Part shown: positions 16,266-24,224 of the stretch, piece after piece | How the letters are laid out: each line of letters begins with the position of its first letter | Position numbering within the stretch: position 1 is the stretch's first letter | Source of the DNA: Lachnospiraceae bacterium A4 | GTDB lineage: Bacteria; Bacillota; Clostridia; Lachnospirales; Lachnospiraceae | DNA: 64,000 bases | Assembly: GCA_000403215.2 (NCBI GenBank) | Contig: KE159565.1 | Location: 1-64,000 of the forward strand | Direction: 5' to 3' | Notes under the pieces: generated by a model | Told to the model about the DNA's origin: nothing | The model's database searches: none | Seen by the model: only the letters and a program-made list of their open reading frames with translations | Made by a program: the position numbers and the translations under genes

Positions 16266-16751
16266 ATGAAAAAGAAAATGAAAAAGAAGTTGATACTGAT
16301 GTCTATGATTGCTTTGGCAATGGGAACGACCGCCTGCGCATCAGAATCAAAAGGAGATGGCGTATCTGTAGAGACTGATTTCCGGCAGGAAACGGATAAG
16401 GAAGAAATTGCAGATACGAAAACGGCAGAAACGAATGATGTGGAACTGCCAAAGCCGGAGATTACAGAAGCCGAAGAAAACACAGTGTGCGATCCCATTG
16501 CCGGAATTGTTGAAAAGTATGAAGGCAGCACAATCACAATCAAAAATCCGGACGATGACATGCTCTATTATTTTTCCACGGAAAATGCCCAGATACTAGA
16601 AGGATTTTCCACGGAGAGCGCTCGGGAACCAGAAGGAGATCTCTCGATTGCCGTGGGCGATAAAGTAGAGGTTAGTTACCAGGGGCTGATTGATTTTGAT
16701 GAAGAGCACCCAAGTGAGGCCGTGAAGATTGTAGTGATTACAGTTGAATAA
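16266..16751 (+). CDS. Second lipoprotein of unknown function
   Basis: This 161-residue protein has a lysine-rich start and a lipobox TTAC at about residue 21-24. An acidic linker leads to a ~80-residue C-terminal domain with alternating hydrophobic strands (IAGIVEKYEGSTITIKN, VGDKVEVSYQG), suggestive of a small beta barrel such as those in DUF3221-type lipoproteins. It is probably cotranscribed with the lipoprotein gene before it. A terminator follows directly. Function unknown. Confidence 0.7.
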   Translation: MKKKMKKKLILMSMIALAMGTTACASESKGDGVSVETDFRQETDKEEIADTKTAETNDVELPKPEITEAEENTVCDPIAGIVEKYEGSTITIKNPDDDMLYYFSTENAQILEGFSTESAREPEGDLSIAVGDKVEVSYQGLIDFDEEHPSEAVKIVVITVE

Positions 16752-16759
16752 ATTTTCAT

Positions 16760-16793
16760 AAATCCCATAGCGAAGGGCAATGGGATTTTTGTC
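16760..16793 (+). terminator. Intrinsic terminator after the lipoprotein pair
   Basis: Perfect 9-bp stem AAATCCCAT/ATGGGATTT (16760-16768, 16780-16788) running into a T tract. Confidence 0.85.
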
Positions 16794-16848
16794 GTTTTGG
16801 CGTACTTTCTTATGGACTGTTTTGCTAGAAAATGAGAAAACATATATC

Positions 16849-16906
16849 TTGACAACTGTCTTTTAGTGTCTTATACTGTGCTTGTATATGCAATACAGTA
16901 TAAGAC
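16849..16906 (+). promoter_or_regulatory. Promoter and operator of the GntR/ABC operon
   Basis: TTGACA (16849-16854) and TATACT (16872-16877) are 17 bp apart. A perfect 12-bp inverted repeat, GTCTTATACTGT (16868-16879) and ACAGTATAAGAC (16895-16906), covers the -10 box. YtrA-type GntR repressors bind such long dyads in their own promoters. Confidence 0.8.
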
Positions 16907-16923
16907 AGATAGGCGGTGATGGT

Positions 16924-17304
16924 TTGGAGATTGTTGTAAGTAATAAGGCAAGCCGTCCTCTTTATGAGCAGATTGTGTCCCAGATAAAGACGCAGATTAT
17001 GAGCGGTGAATTGAAGGCGGGTGAAGCGCTTCCCTCTATCCGAGCGTTGGCAAAATCACTACAGATCAGTGTTCTGACCGTGCAGAAGGCATATGACAGT
17101 TTGCAGGAAGATGGCTTTATTGAGACGACGGCAGGGAAAGGCTGCTATGTATCTGTTAGGAATCAGGACTTCTATTTGGAAGAGCAGCAAAAAAAGATAG
17201 AGGGCTGTTTCAATGATGCAATAGAAATCGCCCGTATGAGCGGAATACCGCTTGATAAATTAATCAGCTTATTAACATTATTGTACGAGGAGGATTCGCG
17301 ATGA
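16924..17304 (+). CDS. GntR-family (YtrA type) transcriptional regulator
   Basis: This is a 126-residue repressor starting at the TTG at 16924, which follows AGGCGGTGAT and gives the usual family start LEIVVSNKASRPLYEQIVSQ. An upstream ATG at 16882 lies inside the operator and is rejected. The GntR winged helix (about 10-75) has SIRALAKSLQISVLTVQKAY, followed by a short helical tail as in YtrA. It overlaps the ATPase gene by 4 bp. It probably represses this operon until a cell-wall-active compound is present, as for Bacillus ytrABCDEF. Confidence 0.88.
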   Translation: MEIVVSNKASRPLYEQIVSQIKTQIMSGELKAGEALPSIRALAKSLQISVLTVQKAYDSLQEDGFIETTAGKGCYVSVRNQDFYLEEQQKKIEGCFNDAIEIARMSGIPLDKLISLLTLLYEEDSR

Positions 17305-17921
17305 CAAATGCTTTCATGGTATCAGGTCTTACCAAAACGTATCAGGATTTTGTTTTGGATCATGTTTCGTTCACTGTTCCAAACGGTTCCATTGTCGGAC
17401 TGATTGGAGAAAACGGTGCAGGAAAAAGCACGACAATCAATGCAGCTTTAGGGCTGATTCAAAAGGAGGACGGCATTGTTTCCATTTTAGACAGAGAGGA
17501 ACTGGATGGGGATATCAAAGAACAGATCGGTGTCGTGTTCGATGGCAGCAATTACCCGGAAATCCTTTCTCCCCGGAAACTGAACCGGGTTATGAAAAAC
17601 ATTTACAGGACGTGGGACGAAAAGGTTTATTTGCGCCTGCTGAAACAGTTTTCCCTGCCGTCCGATAAGCAGATTAAACAGTTCTCAAAAGGAATGAAGA
17701 TGAAGCTGGCTATCTCTGTCGCATTTTCCCATCATTCCAGACTGTTGATCCTAGACGAAGCCACCAGCGGCTTAGACCCGGTTGTCAGGGATGATATTCT
17801 GGATATGCTGCTGGATTTCGTGCAGGACGAGGAGCATTCCTGTTATCTGGTTCTTTATCTCGTACCGGATTGCGGTAAAGGTATATCAAAAACGGGATAT
17901 CAATTGACTGATATAAAATGA
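17301..17921 (+). pseudogene. Truncated ABC transporter ATPase
   Basis: The first ~182 residues are a normal YtrB-like ATPase: Walker A GENGAGKST, signature FSKGMKMK and Walker B LLILDEATSGLD. After FVQDEEHS (about 17845) the expected H-loop (usual form SSHI...) and the whole C-terminal part are missing. They are replaced by ~24 unrelated residues before a stop. Full-length relatives have about 280 residues, and the permease gene expected next is absent. A deletion or insertion has destroyed the operon; the encoded protein is unlikely to hydrolyse ATP normally. Confidence 0.8.
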
Positions 17922-18004
17922 AAACAACTGAGTGCAGGCAATGATGCATCCGTTATTCCTGTTTATGCAATGCAAGGATTGTAAAATTATGTGAGGACAA
18001 AATC

Positions 18005-18892
18005 ATGCACTATGTTCATGCAAAGGGAATTTTATCAGTGAAAAATGGAATGAACTTGTATCGTGGCTGTTCACATGGGTGTATTTACTGCGATTCCAGA
18101 AGTAAATGTTACCATATGGAACATGATTTTGAGGACATTGAAATCAAAGCAAATGCGATTGAGTTATTAGAAAACGCACTAAAACGGAAACGTACAAAGT
18201 GTATGTTGGGCACCGGCTCTATGACAGATCCTTATATTCCTCTTGAAAGTGAAATTGGAAATGTCAGAAAGGCACTATTATTGGCGGAGCAGTACGGCTT
18301 TGGTTTTACACTGATAACAAAATCAAGTCGGGTTTTGAAAGATTTAGACTTGCTGAAACGTATCAATGCGAAAACAAAATGTGTGGTGCAAATGACGTTA
18401 ACGACCTACAACGAAGGTTTATGCAAAAAGCTGGAGCCGAACGTCAGTACGACACGAGAACGCTTTGAAGTGTTAAAGGAACTGCATAATGCAGGTATTC
18501 CGACTGTTGTATGGCTATGCCCCATTCTTCCATTTATCAATGATACGGAAGAAAATATAATGGGTATTTTGAATTACTGTATTGAAGCAAAAGTATATGG
18601 CATTATCTGTTTCGGCATGGGAATGACTTTGCGCGAGGGAAGCCGGGAATATTTTTACAAGCAATTAGACCAATTATTCCCACACATGAAAGAAAAGTAT
18701 ATACGTACTTTTGGTAGTCAATATGAGCTGAATAGTCCGAGGAACAGCAGCTTAATGAGATTGTTTCATCAAATATGCACAGAAAAAGGCATTGTGCATG
18801 ATAACAGACAGATATTTGAATATCTAAACACCTTTGAAGAAAAAAATAACTATGTGCAGTTAAGTCTGTTTGACGAAATAAGGGAAAAATAA
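18005..18892 (+). CDS. SPL-family radical SAM protein
   Basis: This 295-residue protein has the radical SAM iron-sulfur motif C-x3-C-x2-C in RGCSHGCIYC (about residues 20-30). It is followed by MLGTGSMTDPYIPLE and TLITKSSRVLKDLDLL, both typical of the family related to spore photoproduct lyase (Rv2578c-like). It probably carries a 4Fe-4S cluster and cleaves S-adenosylmethionine to start a radical reaction. The substrate is unknown; true SplB motifs are not evident. It has no coupled neighbours; a GAGGACAAAATC stretch precedes the ATG. Confidence 0.85.
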   Translation: MHYVHAKGILSVKNGMNLYRGCSHGCIYCDSRSKCYHMEHDFEDIEIKANAIELLENALKRKRTKCMLGTGSMTDPYIPLESEIGNVRKALLLAEQYGFGFTLITKSSRVLKDLDLLKRINAKTKCVVQMTLTTYNEGLCKKLEPNVSTTRERFEVLKELHNAGIPTVVWLCPILPFINDTEENIMGILNYCIEAKVYGIICFGMGMTLREGSREYFYKQLDQLFPHMKEKYIRTFGSQYELNSPRNSSLMRLFHQICTEKGIVHDNRQIFEYLNTFEEKNNYVQLSLFDEIREK

Positions 18893-18901
18893 TTCCCTGT
18901 A

Positions 18902-18932
18902 ACATTTCGCGGACATTTCGAGTGGGTATGAT
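18902..18932 (+). promoter_or_regulatory. Predicted regulator site: two ACATTTC repeats plus -10
   Basis: ACATTTC at 18902-18908 and 18913-18919 (11 bp apart) is followed by TATGAT at 18927-18932. The same arrangement occurs at 20838-20866 before the ABC ATPase gene of this set. Confidence 0.55.
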
Positions 18933-18992
18933 TTGTCGGTCTGACTGTGTTCTGGCTGAACGTATCGCATAAAGCCGGAAAGGAGTATGTGC

Positions 18993-19682
18993 ATGAAGAA
19001 GATTTTACTGGTAGAGGACGATGCCCTTTTAAATAAAACGCTGACCTACAACCTGATTTCTGAGGGGTACGATACCGTATCAGCCCTGAATGCAGGCACA
19101 GCTGCCCAGTTACTGACGCAGACGGAATATGACATGGTACTTTTGGATATCAATCTGCCGGACGGCAGCGGCTATGACCTGTGCAGGCTCATAAAGCCAG
19201 AGAATCCTGACACGCTGGTGATTTTCTTGACTGCCAACGACCAAGAGAGCGACCAGATTCGGGGGTATGAAGTCGGGGCGGTGGATTATATCACCAAGCC
19301 CTTTTCCATTGGGGCGCTGCTGCGGAAAATACGGGCGATGTTCGCCATGCTGGAACACCGTGGGCTGGCAAAGGATTTCTATGATGACGGCAGACTGTTT
19401 TTGGATTTTTCGCAGCAGTCCGCTTCATTAAATGGGAATTCCCTTACCCTTTCCCCGATGGAGTATAAGATGCTGTACCTGTTCTGCAAAAATCCCAAAC
19501 AGATTCTTACTAGGCAGCGCCTTTTGGAACGGTTGTGGGATACGAATGAAAACTATGTGGACGAACACACCCTGACTACCTCCATCAGCCGGATACGGGG
19601 CAAGATTGAGGCTGATGGCGATACTTATATTAAAACGATTTACGGAATTGGGTATCAGTGGATGGGAGGCGAGCGAAAATGA
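18993..19682 (+). CDS. OmpR-family response regulator
   Basis: This 229-residue regulator starts at the ATG at 18993, which has AAAGGAG 7 bases upstream; the ATG at 18987 is too close to it. Receiver domain about 1-117 with D52 in LLDINLPDGSG and K in ITKPFS; winged helix about 130-228 with the ending GIGYQWMGG. It overlaps the kinase by 4 bp. The layout RR-HK-ATPase-FtsX is that of BceRS-BceAB-like peptide-antibiotic detoxification modules. Shared ACATTTC repeats suggest it switches on the transporter. Confidence 0.92.
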   Translation: MKKILLVEDDALLNKTLTYNLISEGYDTVSALNAGTAAQLLTQTEYDMVLLDINLPDGSGYDLCRLIKPENPDTLVIFLTANDQESDQIRGYEVGAVDYITKPFSIGALLRKIRAMFAMLEHRGLAKDFYDDGRLFLDFSQQSASLNGNSLTLSPMEYKMLYLFCKNPKQILTRQRLLERLWDTNENYVDEHTLTTSISRIRGKIEADGDTYIKTIYGIGYQWMGGERK

Positions 19683-20710
19683 GTCTGGGGCGGATCTCTG
19701 TAAAAACGATATTCCTGTTGACATGTGGCGGTATGGCGGTTTCCATGCTGGCCATTTGTGCCGTTCTCTTATGGATGACAGGTGAGCGTTGGGTGCTGAT
19801 TGGCGGCGGGCTGCTGATGCTCTGTGCTCTTGCATGGATGTTCCTTCTGACAGTTGTTTTTAGTAAGCGGCTTTCCGTATTTACCAGGGAATTGTGCCGG
19901 GCGATGGATCAGATGATAAGCGGAAGCGAAGAACCGATACGTGCTGCGGACAGAGAAACACTTTTTGCTCGTATCGGCTTCCGCCTGTCCCGGCTGTATG
20001 ATATCATGCAGGAGAATCGGCGGAAGGTGGATGAGGAACGGCAGGAGCTGCAGATGCTGGTATCGGACGTTTCCCATCAGGTGAAGACACCAGTAAGCAA
20101 TCTGAAAATGGTGACGGATACGCTGCTTTCAAAGCCTGTCACAGAAGAAGAACGGCGGGAGTTTCTGCAGGGCATCCAGAACCAGACGGACAAGCTGGAA
20201 TTTCTTTTTCAGGCTCTTGTGAAAACCTCCCGGTTGGAAACCGGGGCAATCCGGCTGGAGAAGAAAGACGCCCCTCTGATTGATACGTTGGCGATGGCCT
20301 GCAGCGGTATTGTATATGCGGCGGAGAAAAAAGATATTTGCGTTACAGTGGACTGCCCGGAGGGGCTCATCCTTTCCCACGACAGCAAATGGACGGCGGA
20401 AGCCGTGTTCAATCTGCTGGACAATGCAGTGAAGTATACCCCGGCAGGAGGCGCTATCCGGGTCTCAGTAGAGCAATGGGAAATGTATTTAAAACTTAGC
20501 GTGTCTGATACTGGCAAGGGTATTTCCGAGAGCAATCAGGCTAGTATTTTCCGGCGCTTCTACCGTGAGGAAGAAGTACACGAACAGCAGGGCGTGGGCA
20601 TTGGCCTGTATCTAACCCGCGAGATCGTAACACGGCAGGGCGGTTATATCAAAGTGGTTTCGGAGCCGGGCAAGGGAGCGGAATTTTCCATTATGCTCCC
20701 TGCAAGATAA
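19679..20710 (+). CDS. Sensor histidine kinase
   Basis: This 343-residue kinase has two adjacent membrane helices (about 12-33 and 40-60) with virtually no external loop. It is an intramembrane-sensing kinase, as expected next to a BceAB-like transporter. The H box DVSHQVKTPV contains H133, the N box is NLLDNAVKYT and the G boxes are DTGKGISE and GVGIGLYLT. The ATG overlaps the regulator stop. The signal probably arrives from the FtsX permease at 21595, by analogy with Bce systems. Confidence 0.92.
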   Translation: MSLGRISVKTIFLLTCGGMAVSMLAICAVLLWMTGERWVLIGGGLLMLCALAWMFLLTVVFSKRLSVFTRELCRAMDQMISGSEEPIRAADRETLFARIGFRLSRLYDIMQENRRKVDEERQELQMLVSDVSHQVKTPVSNLKMVTDTLLSKPVTEEERREFLQGIQNQTDKLEFLFQALVKTSRLETGAIRLEKKDAPLIDTLAMACSGIVYAAEKKDICVTVDCPEGLILSHDSKWTAEAVFNLLDNAVKYTPAGGAIRVSVEQWEMYLKLSVSDTGKGISESNQASIFRRFYREEEVHEQQGVGIGLYLTREIVTRQGGYIKVVSEPGKGAEFSIMLPAR

Positions 20711-20783
20711 TATAGGGCAGACGGTTGTCCGACGTAAATTTTTTCGCAACAGTGTGCAGACAAGCTGCCAGTGGCAGGTTGTC

Positions 20784-20825
20784 GCTGAAATGTCCGAGTC
20801 TTGTAACATTTCAGCCGAATTTTTT
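20784..20825 (+). terminator. Terminator-like hairpin between kinase and ABC genes
   Basis: Perfect 10-bp stem GCTGAAATGT/ACATTTCAGC (20784-20793, 20806-20815), four bases, then a run of T residues. The right arm contains ACATTTC, so the hairpin could also overlap a regulator site. Confidence 0.6.
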
Positions 20826-20837
20826 ATGCTGCTTCGG

Positions 20838-20866
20838 ACATTTCTGTGACATTTGGATTTTACAAT
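20838..20866 (+). promoter_or_regulatory. Predicted regulator site and promoter of the third transporter
   Basis: ACATTTC (20838-20844) and ACATTTG (20849-20855), 11 bp apart, then TACAAT (20861-20866). There is no separate -35, which fits an activator-dependent promoter. It mirrors 18902-18932. Confidence 0.6.
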
Positions 20867-20899
20867 GTCCTTATCAATAAAGAAAAGGAGCATTTGATT

Positions 20900-21598
20900 A
20901 TGACGGTGTTACAAACAATCGATCTGAAAAAGTATTATGGCACAGAGCCAAACATTACCCGCGCCTTAGACGGCGTCAACCTCTCTGTGGAGCAGGGGGA
21001 GTTTGTGGCGGTGGTAGGAACCTCCGGCAGCGGCAAGTCTACTTTGCTTAATATGATGGGCGGGCTGGATACGCCCACGTCCGGCAGCGTCATTGTCCGT
21101 GGGGATGAACTGGCAAAAAAGAAGGATGAGGAGCTGACCATTTTCCGCCGCCGCAACATCGGTTTTATCTTCCAGAACTATAACCTTGTGCCGATTCTGA
21201 ATGTCTATGAAAATATTGTCCTGCCTGTGGAGCTGGACGGCGACACGGCAGATGGGAAGTTCATGGACGAGATTGTGGAGATGCTGGCATTGGAAGATAA
21301 GCTGAAAAATATGCCAAACAACCTTTCCGGCGGACAGCAGCAGCGTGTCGCTATCGCCCGCGCATTGATTACCAAGCCGGCTATCATTCTGGCTGACGAA
21401 CCCACCGGCAACCTGGATTCCAAGACCAGCGCTGATGTACTGGGGCTTTTAAAGCGTACCAGCATGGAGTTTAACCAGACCATTGTCATGATTACCCACA
21501 ATAACGAGATTGCCCAGCTTGCCGACCGGATCGTAAGGATTGAGGACGGCAGGATTTCCGGAGGAGGACAGATGCGAAAAGGAGGCGGAAGATCATGA
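20900..21598 (+). CDS. ABC transporter ATP-binding protein (BceA/MacB-like)
   Basis: This 232-residue ATPase starts at the ATG at 20900 with AAAGGAG 8-9 bases upstream. Walker A GTSGSGKST, Q-loop FQNYNLVP, signature LSGGQQQR, Walker B IILADEPTGNLD and H-loop MITHNNEIA are all intact. The DGVNLSVEQGEFVAVVGTSG start is typical of the BceA/MacB group. It overlaps the permease gene by 4 bp and energises it. The predicted activator site lies just upstream. Confidence 0.94.
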   Translation: MTVLQTIDLKKYYGTEPNITRALDGVNLSVEQGEFVAVVGTSGSGKSTLLNMMGGLDTPTSGSVIVRGDELAKKKDEELTIFRRRNIGFIFQNYNLVPILNVYENIVLPVELDGDTADGKFMDEIVEMLALEDKLKNMPNNLSGGQQQRVAIARALITKPAIILADEPTGNLDSKTSADVLGLLKRTSMEFNQTIVMITHNNEIAQLADRIVRIEDGRISGGGQMRKGGGRS

Positions 21599-23988
21599 CA
21601 TGGCCTTTTGAAAATGACACCAGCAGGGTGGAAAAGAAACTGGCAGGCCGCAGTATGAAAGCCGACAGGCGCCGAAGCATCTTTATCATTCTTACGATTG
21701 CCCTTGCCGTCTGTCTGATGGGAACCCTGTGTTTTATCTACTCGGCACAGCAGAAGAAGACACTGGACAATATCCTAGGACAGTATCAGGCTGGCTGTGA
21801 CGGGCTGACCAGAGAAGAGGTCACACGGCTTGTGGATACGGGCAGGTTTGAAGAATGGGGATATACAGTCGATGCCGGTTCTGTCCGCCATGAGGACAGC
21901 GTTTTGAAGGTCAGCTTTGTAAGCCCGGAGATGATTGACCTGATGGGATACGGCAACATTGCCGGGGCTTATCCTCAGGCAGAAAATGAGCTCTGTATAG
22001 AGCGCTCTTTTTTCGATTATTTTAACCTTCCGGCAGAAATCGGCCAGACGGTTATGCTAAATCTTGGCGGCGGTGAGAATCGCTATACCGTCACGGGCAT
22101 TCTGGAATCGGAGAGCAGCAGTCGGATTTTCACGGTCTGGATTCCGGAAATTGCTGTGGATACGGGCAGTCATCAGGCTCCTTATGAACTGCGATTCCGT
22201 TTTGAAGGGAGTCAGGTAATGGAGCCGGAAATGCTTCGTGCAGACATCGAAAGGTTTTTCGCAGAAATGGGAATACCAGCGGATCGAACCTTTTACAGCT
22301 CCAACTATTTTGGAATGGTGGATCTTTATCTGGGAAGCGGAATGGAGATTTATGCCCTATCGGTACTGATTGCCGTCATTTGTGCGATTGTGATCTACAA
22401 TATTTTCTACATCTCCGTGATGGGAAAAATGCGGGAATACGGACGCTTAAAAGTGCTTGGAACAACGCCGCAGCAGTTAAAGCGGGTGGTAAAGCGGGAG
22501 AGGCGATTCCTGACTGCCATGGCAGTTCCCCTTGGACTGATTCTTGCCGCAGTGATCGCACGGATCGCTGTACCGGGTTACTGGTCATGGCGTGACAATA
22601 TCCGGTCTGCAATGGTCATTCTTTTTCTGACTTATGGAATGGTTCTAGCTGCCACCAGAAAGCCCTTATCTATGGTAGGAAAAGTATCTGCTATTGAAGC
22701 CATCCGTACCACTGCTTATTCCGGGTATCAGGGACGCAGTATCTCCGGACAGATGCACCGCCGCCTGACCATAACCAGGCTGGCGCTGATGAATTTTTCC
22801 CGAAATCGCAAAAAAGCTTTTGTGACGGCGCTGTCTTTAAGTCTGACCGGGATTCTGCTTCTGTGTATTTCCGCCTATGCAAATTCGGTGGACGTAGAGG
22901 AAATGGCGAGAGCCCAGTTTGGAGACAGGAGCCAGTACCTTTTACAATATGAAGACTACGCAGGCCGGGAATTTTATGAGATGCAGAAAGATAATCCTTT
23001 GGGACAGGATCAGCAAAAAGAGCTCGCCTCTATTTCGGGCGTGGATTACGTCACGGCATACAGCATGGCCTGTGTGGAAATTCCTGCCATCAGCGAAATC
23101 CCGGGCAACCGTGAGCATGAGCCTTTTATTGTCAGGGGAATTGACCGGGAGGATATGGTGAAGATGTATGCTGGCGGGGCAGTTCTTGAGGGAACCGCAG
23201 ATTACCGGCAGCTGGTGGAGGGAAGCGGCATTCTGGTCTGCCCGTCAGGCAGCACGCTCAAAGAGATTTACAGGACAGACTATCAGGTTGGGGATACCGT
23301 CACCGTCTCCTGTTACAACGGACAGAGGAAGACTTATACCGTGATGGGAATTGTCGAGAATGTTCCAATCTGCAACACAGCTCATTTCTTTATTCTGCCG
23401 GAGGAAGAACTGTCCGTCCTTTATCCTGAAATATCGGATTTTACAGGCTGTGTAAATCTTCACACAGAACAGGACAGTGAACAGCTGCGGCGGGCAGTAT
23501 TTGGCGCTGTGCCTGATGAACGGGTGGGAGTCTCCAGTCTTTATGATCTGACGGCTGAGCTTAAAATCGGCATGCGTGGGGAACTGACCCGGCTTTACAG
23601 TATTCTGGTCTTTATCTTTGTGTTTGCCCTGATCAATCTTGCCAACACGCTGATTACCAATCTTCTTACCCGCCAGCAGGAATTCGGCGTGTTCCAGTCC
23701 GTTGGCATGAGCGGCCGTCAGCTGTCCCGGATGCTGTCCTTTGAGTGTCTGTATTATGTGGAGATCACGCTGCTTGTGACCCTGACACTGGGAACTGTGT
23801 GCAGCATGGCGTTGTGCAGGGTGTTTGATCAGATTGGCATGTTTGGGAAACTCACATACCATTTCCCAGTATTACAGGTTCTGGTGTTTGCAGCTGCGCT
23901 GCTTCTGGTGCAGGCGGTGTTCTCGGTCTGTGCGGTTCGTTATACCAGAAGGCTTTCCCTAGTGGAGCGGATTAAAGCGACAGACTGA
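21595..23988 (+). CDS. Large FtsX-family ABC permease (BceB/MacB-like)
   Basis: This 797-residue membrane protein has an N-terminal helix (about 30-50), a first external domain, a block of three helices (about 245-350), a helix near 410-430 leading to a second external domain (about 430-650), and a last block of three helices. Two FtsX domains in one chain are typical of transporters paired with a single dimeric ATPase. IYNIFYISVMGKMREYGRLK and NLLTRQQEFGVFQSVGM are the two FtsX signatures. Role: removal of a membrane- or lipid-II-bound peptide, inferred from the Bce-like context. Confidence 0.9.
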   Translation: MTWPFENDTSRVEKKLAGRSMKADRRRSIFIILTIALAVCLMGTLCFIYSAQQKKTLDNILGQYQAGCDGLTREEVTRLVDTGRFEEWGYTVDAGSVRHEDSVLKVSFVSPEMIDLMGYGNIAGAYPQAENELCIERSFFDYFNLPAEIGQTVMLNLGGGENRYTVTGILESESSSRIFTVWIPEIAVDTGSHQAPYELRFRFEGSQVMEPEMLRADIERFFAEMGIPADRTFYSSNYFGMVDLYLGSGMEIYALSVLIAVICAIVIYNIFYISVMGKMREYGRLKVLGTTPQQLKRVVKRERRFLTAMAVPLGLILAAVIARIAVPGYWSWRDNIRSAMVILFLTYGMVLAATRKPLSMVGKVSAIEAIRTTAYSGYQGRSISGQMHRRLTITRLALMNFSRNRKKAFVTALSLSLTGILLLCISAYANSVDVEEMARAQFGDRSQYLLQYEDYAGREFYEMQKDNPLGQDQQKELASISGVDYVTAYSMACVEIPAISEIPGNREHEPFIVRGIDREDMVKMYAGGAVLEGTADYRQLVEGSGILVCPSGSTLKEIYRTDYQVGDTVTVSCYNGQRKTYTVMGIVENVPICNTAHFFILPEEELSVLYPEISDFTGCVNLHTEQDSEQLRRAVFGAVPDERVGVSSLYDLTAELKIGMRGELTRLYSILVFIFVFALINLANTLITNLLTRQQEFGVFQSVGMSGRQLSRMLSFECLYYVEITLLVTLTLGTVCSMALCRVFDQIGMFGKLTYHFPVLQVLVFAAALLLVQAVFSVCAVRYTRRLSLVERIKATD

Positions 23989-24032
23989 CTTCGCTCGAAG
24001 CAGCGATATTAAACCATGGGAGGGGAACAAAC

Positions 24033-24104
24033 ATGACATGGTCTTTGCAATCTGATAGTAAAACGCCTTGGCTACATCGTAATGCATTTTACAGCAACAG
24101 ATAA
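24033..24104 (+). CDS. 23-codon open frame, possibly the start of a lost permease gene
   Basis: ATG at 24033 follows GGGAGGGG by 8 bases and the frame runs 23 codons to TAA. It begins MTWSLQSDS, resembling MTWPFENDT at the start of the permease at 21595. It may be the 5' end of a deleted second permease or an independent leader peptide. Its end overlaps the first CATTTTACAGCAA repeat. Evidence for translation is only the ribosome binding site. Confidence 0.25.
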   Translation: MTWSLQSDSKTPWLHRNAFYSNR

Positions 24105-24152
24105 ACATTTTACAGCAATCAAATTGTTTTGGCATTGCTGACAGGCTATAAT
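24085..24152 (+). promoter_or_regulatory. LytTR-type direct repeats and promoter of the AgrA/AgrC-like pair
   Basis: CATTTTACAGCAA occurs exactly twice, at 24085-24097 and 24106-24118, 21 bp apart (two helical turns). This is the spacing used by LytTR-domain regulators. TTGTTT (24124-24129) and TATAAT (24147-24152), 17 bp apart, follow immediately. Autoregulation by the product of the next gene is likely. Confidence 0.65.
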
Positions 24153-24161
24153 AAGATGTTC

Positions 24162-24206
24162 GTCTATGTCAGCGGCAAAAGTTTATCTTTTGCCGCTGAC
24201 ATAGAC
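24162..24206 (+). promoter_or_regulatory. Perfect 20-bp hairpin in the leader of the LytTR regulator gene
   Basis: GTCTATGTCAGCGGCAAAAG (24162-24181), a five-base loop, and its exact reverse complement (24187-24206) form a stable stem. It ends 5 bases before GAGGAGG and 18 bases before the TTG start. No T run follows, so it is not a simple terminator. It could protect the transcript, attenuate it, or shape the ribosome site. Confidence 0.75.
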
Positions 24207-24224
24207 TGATGAGGAGGTAACGCA

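Noticed and set aside
16882-16923. Upstream ATG start for the GntR regulator
   Set aside because: It lies within the operator dyad and gives a tail not found in the family; the TTG at 16924 has the ribosome site.
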